NCBI GenBank assembly: GCA_017656235.1
Contig: JACDOF010000001.1
Location: 806,001-870,000 of the forward strand
Length of the DNA stretch: 64,000 bases
Direction of reading: 5' to 3'
From: Brevibacillus sp.
GTDB taxonomy: Bacteria > Bacillota > Bacilli > Brevibacillales > Brevibacillaceae
Shown here in pieces: positions 63,893-64,000 of the stretch; position 1 is the first letter of the stretch; each line of letters begins with the position of its first letter. The notes below the pieces were generated by a model, which was not told the DNA's origin, did no database searches, and saw only the letters and a list, made by a program, of their open reading frames with translations. The position numbers and the translations under genes are program-made.

Positions 63893-64000
63893 GAATGGCA
63901 ACACCCCTTTTTTCGGTCTATTCCTTGGCATTCTATTCAGCCTAACCAGACAGGCGTGCGCCCAAGCTTATCAGGCTTGTCTCCGTGGAGGGGCACAGGA

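Overview
The window looks like a chromosomal segment of an aerobic or facultative endospore-forming member of the Bacillales (Bacillota). The evidence is strong AGGAGG-type ribosome binding sites with frequent GTG/TTG starts, a GerK-type germinant receptor operon, an alpha/beta-type SASP, a YheC/YheD-like spore-coat ATP-grasp protein, a KapB homologue, CIRCE and Fur boxes of Bacillus type, and a YpdA-type oxidoreductase. Menaquinone is apparently made by the futalosine route (mqnB-mqnD). Composition looks moderately G+C-rich with AT-richer islands. I cannot fix the genus; Paenibacillaceae/Brevibacillus-like and Alicyclobacillaceae-like relatives are the most natural guesses. No rRNA, tRNA, CRISPR array, intact insertion sequence or prophage was seen.

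Layout. 1-5.4 kb: a fused molybdopterin synthase (MoaD-MoaE), YpdA, NAD(P)HX repair enzyme and an acyl-CoA ligase. 5.5-7.2 kb: a Sco copper chaperone, a decayed ctaG and a YtkA/FixH-type lipoprotein. 7.3-10.4 kb: an MscS channel, then NAD salvage (pncA-pncB). 10.5-14 kb: a frameshifted cation/proton antiporter, an SPFH protein and a secreted NlpC/P60 peptidase. 14-16.4 kb: mqnB-mqnD and a nitroreductase. 16.5-18.7 kb: an arsRBC operon. 18.9-22.5 kb: a reactive-sulfur (cst-type) island with CstR, DsrE-like, TauE, TusA-rhodanese and rhodanese-persulfide dioxygenase proteins. 22.6-23.3 kb: a Fur-box promoter in front of a chimeric gene remnant. 23.5-26.8 kb: a Rok-like protein with two winged helices, a D,D-carboxypeptidase and a small alarmone synthetase.

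26.9-32.4 kb (minus strand): a tightly overlapping cobalamin salvage/nucleotide-loop operon (cobT-cobD-cobU-cobC-cbiZ-cbiB) behind a B12 riboswitch with its own terminator; cobS is absent. 32.4-36.1 kb: a fruR-fruK-fruBC-IIA fructose PTS operon with tandem operator repeats. 36.2-40.1 kb: a small unknown protein, a Mur-ligase-like protein lacking the N-terminal domain, a divergent CapA-like protein and a HipA/PI-kinase-like protein, then a SASP gene. 40.3-45.4 kb: a 5'-3' exonuclease, a transporter remnant, YkvI, YyaL and a DUF2935-like protein. 45.5-49.6 kb: gerKA-KC-KD-KB. 49.7-55.8 kb (minus): a GDP-mannose-type glycan operon (nucleotidyltransferase, GT4 glycosyltransferase, an alpha/alpha-barrel protein, PMM/PGM, ManA) with a CIRCE element over its apparent distal promoter. 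56-64 kb (minus): a ferric-reductase-like membrane protein, a coiled-coil protein plus phosphodiester glycosidase, a dipeptide epimerase/small membrane protein/KapB operon, mnmA, a PAS-GGDEF cyclase and a YheC/D protein.

The most interesting candidates for little-described biology are the Mur-ligase/CapA/HipA-like cluster, the CIRCE-controlled mannose operon, the double-winged-helix Rok-like protein and the cst island. Several genes show recent decay (ctaG, the antiporter, the Fur-box chimera, a transporter tail).
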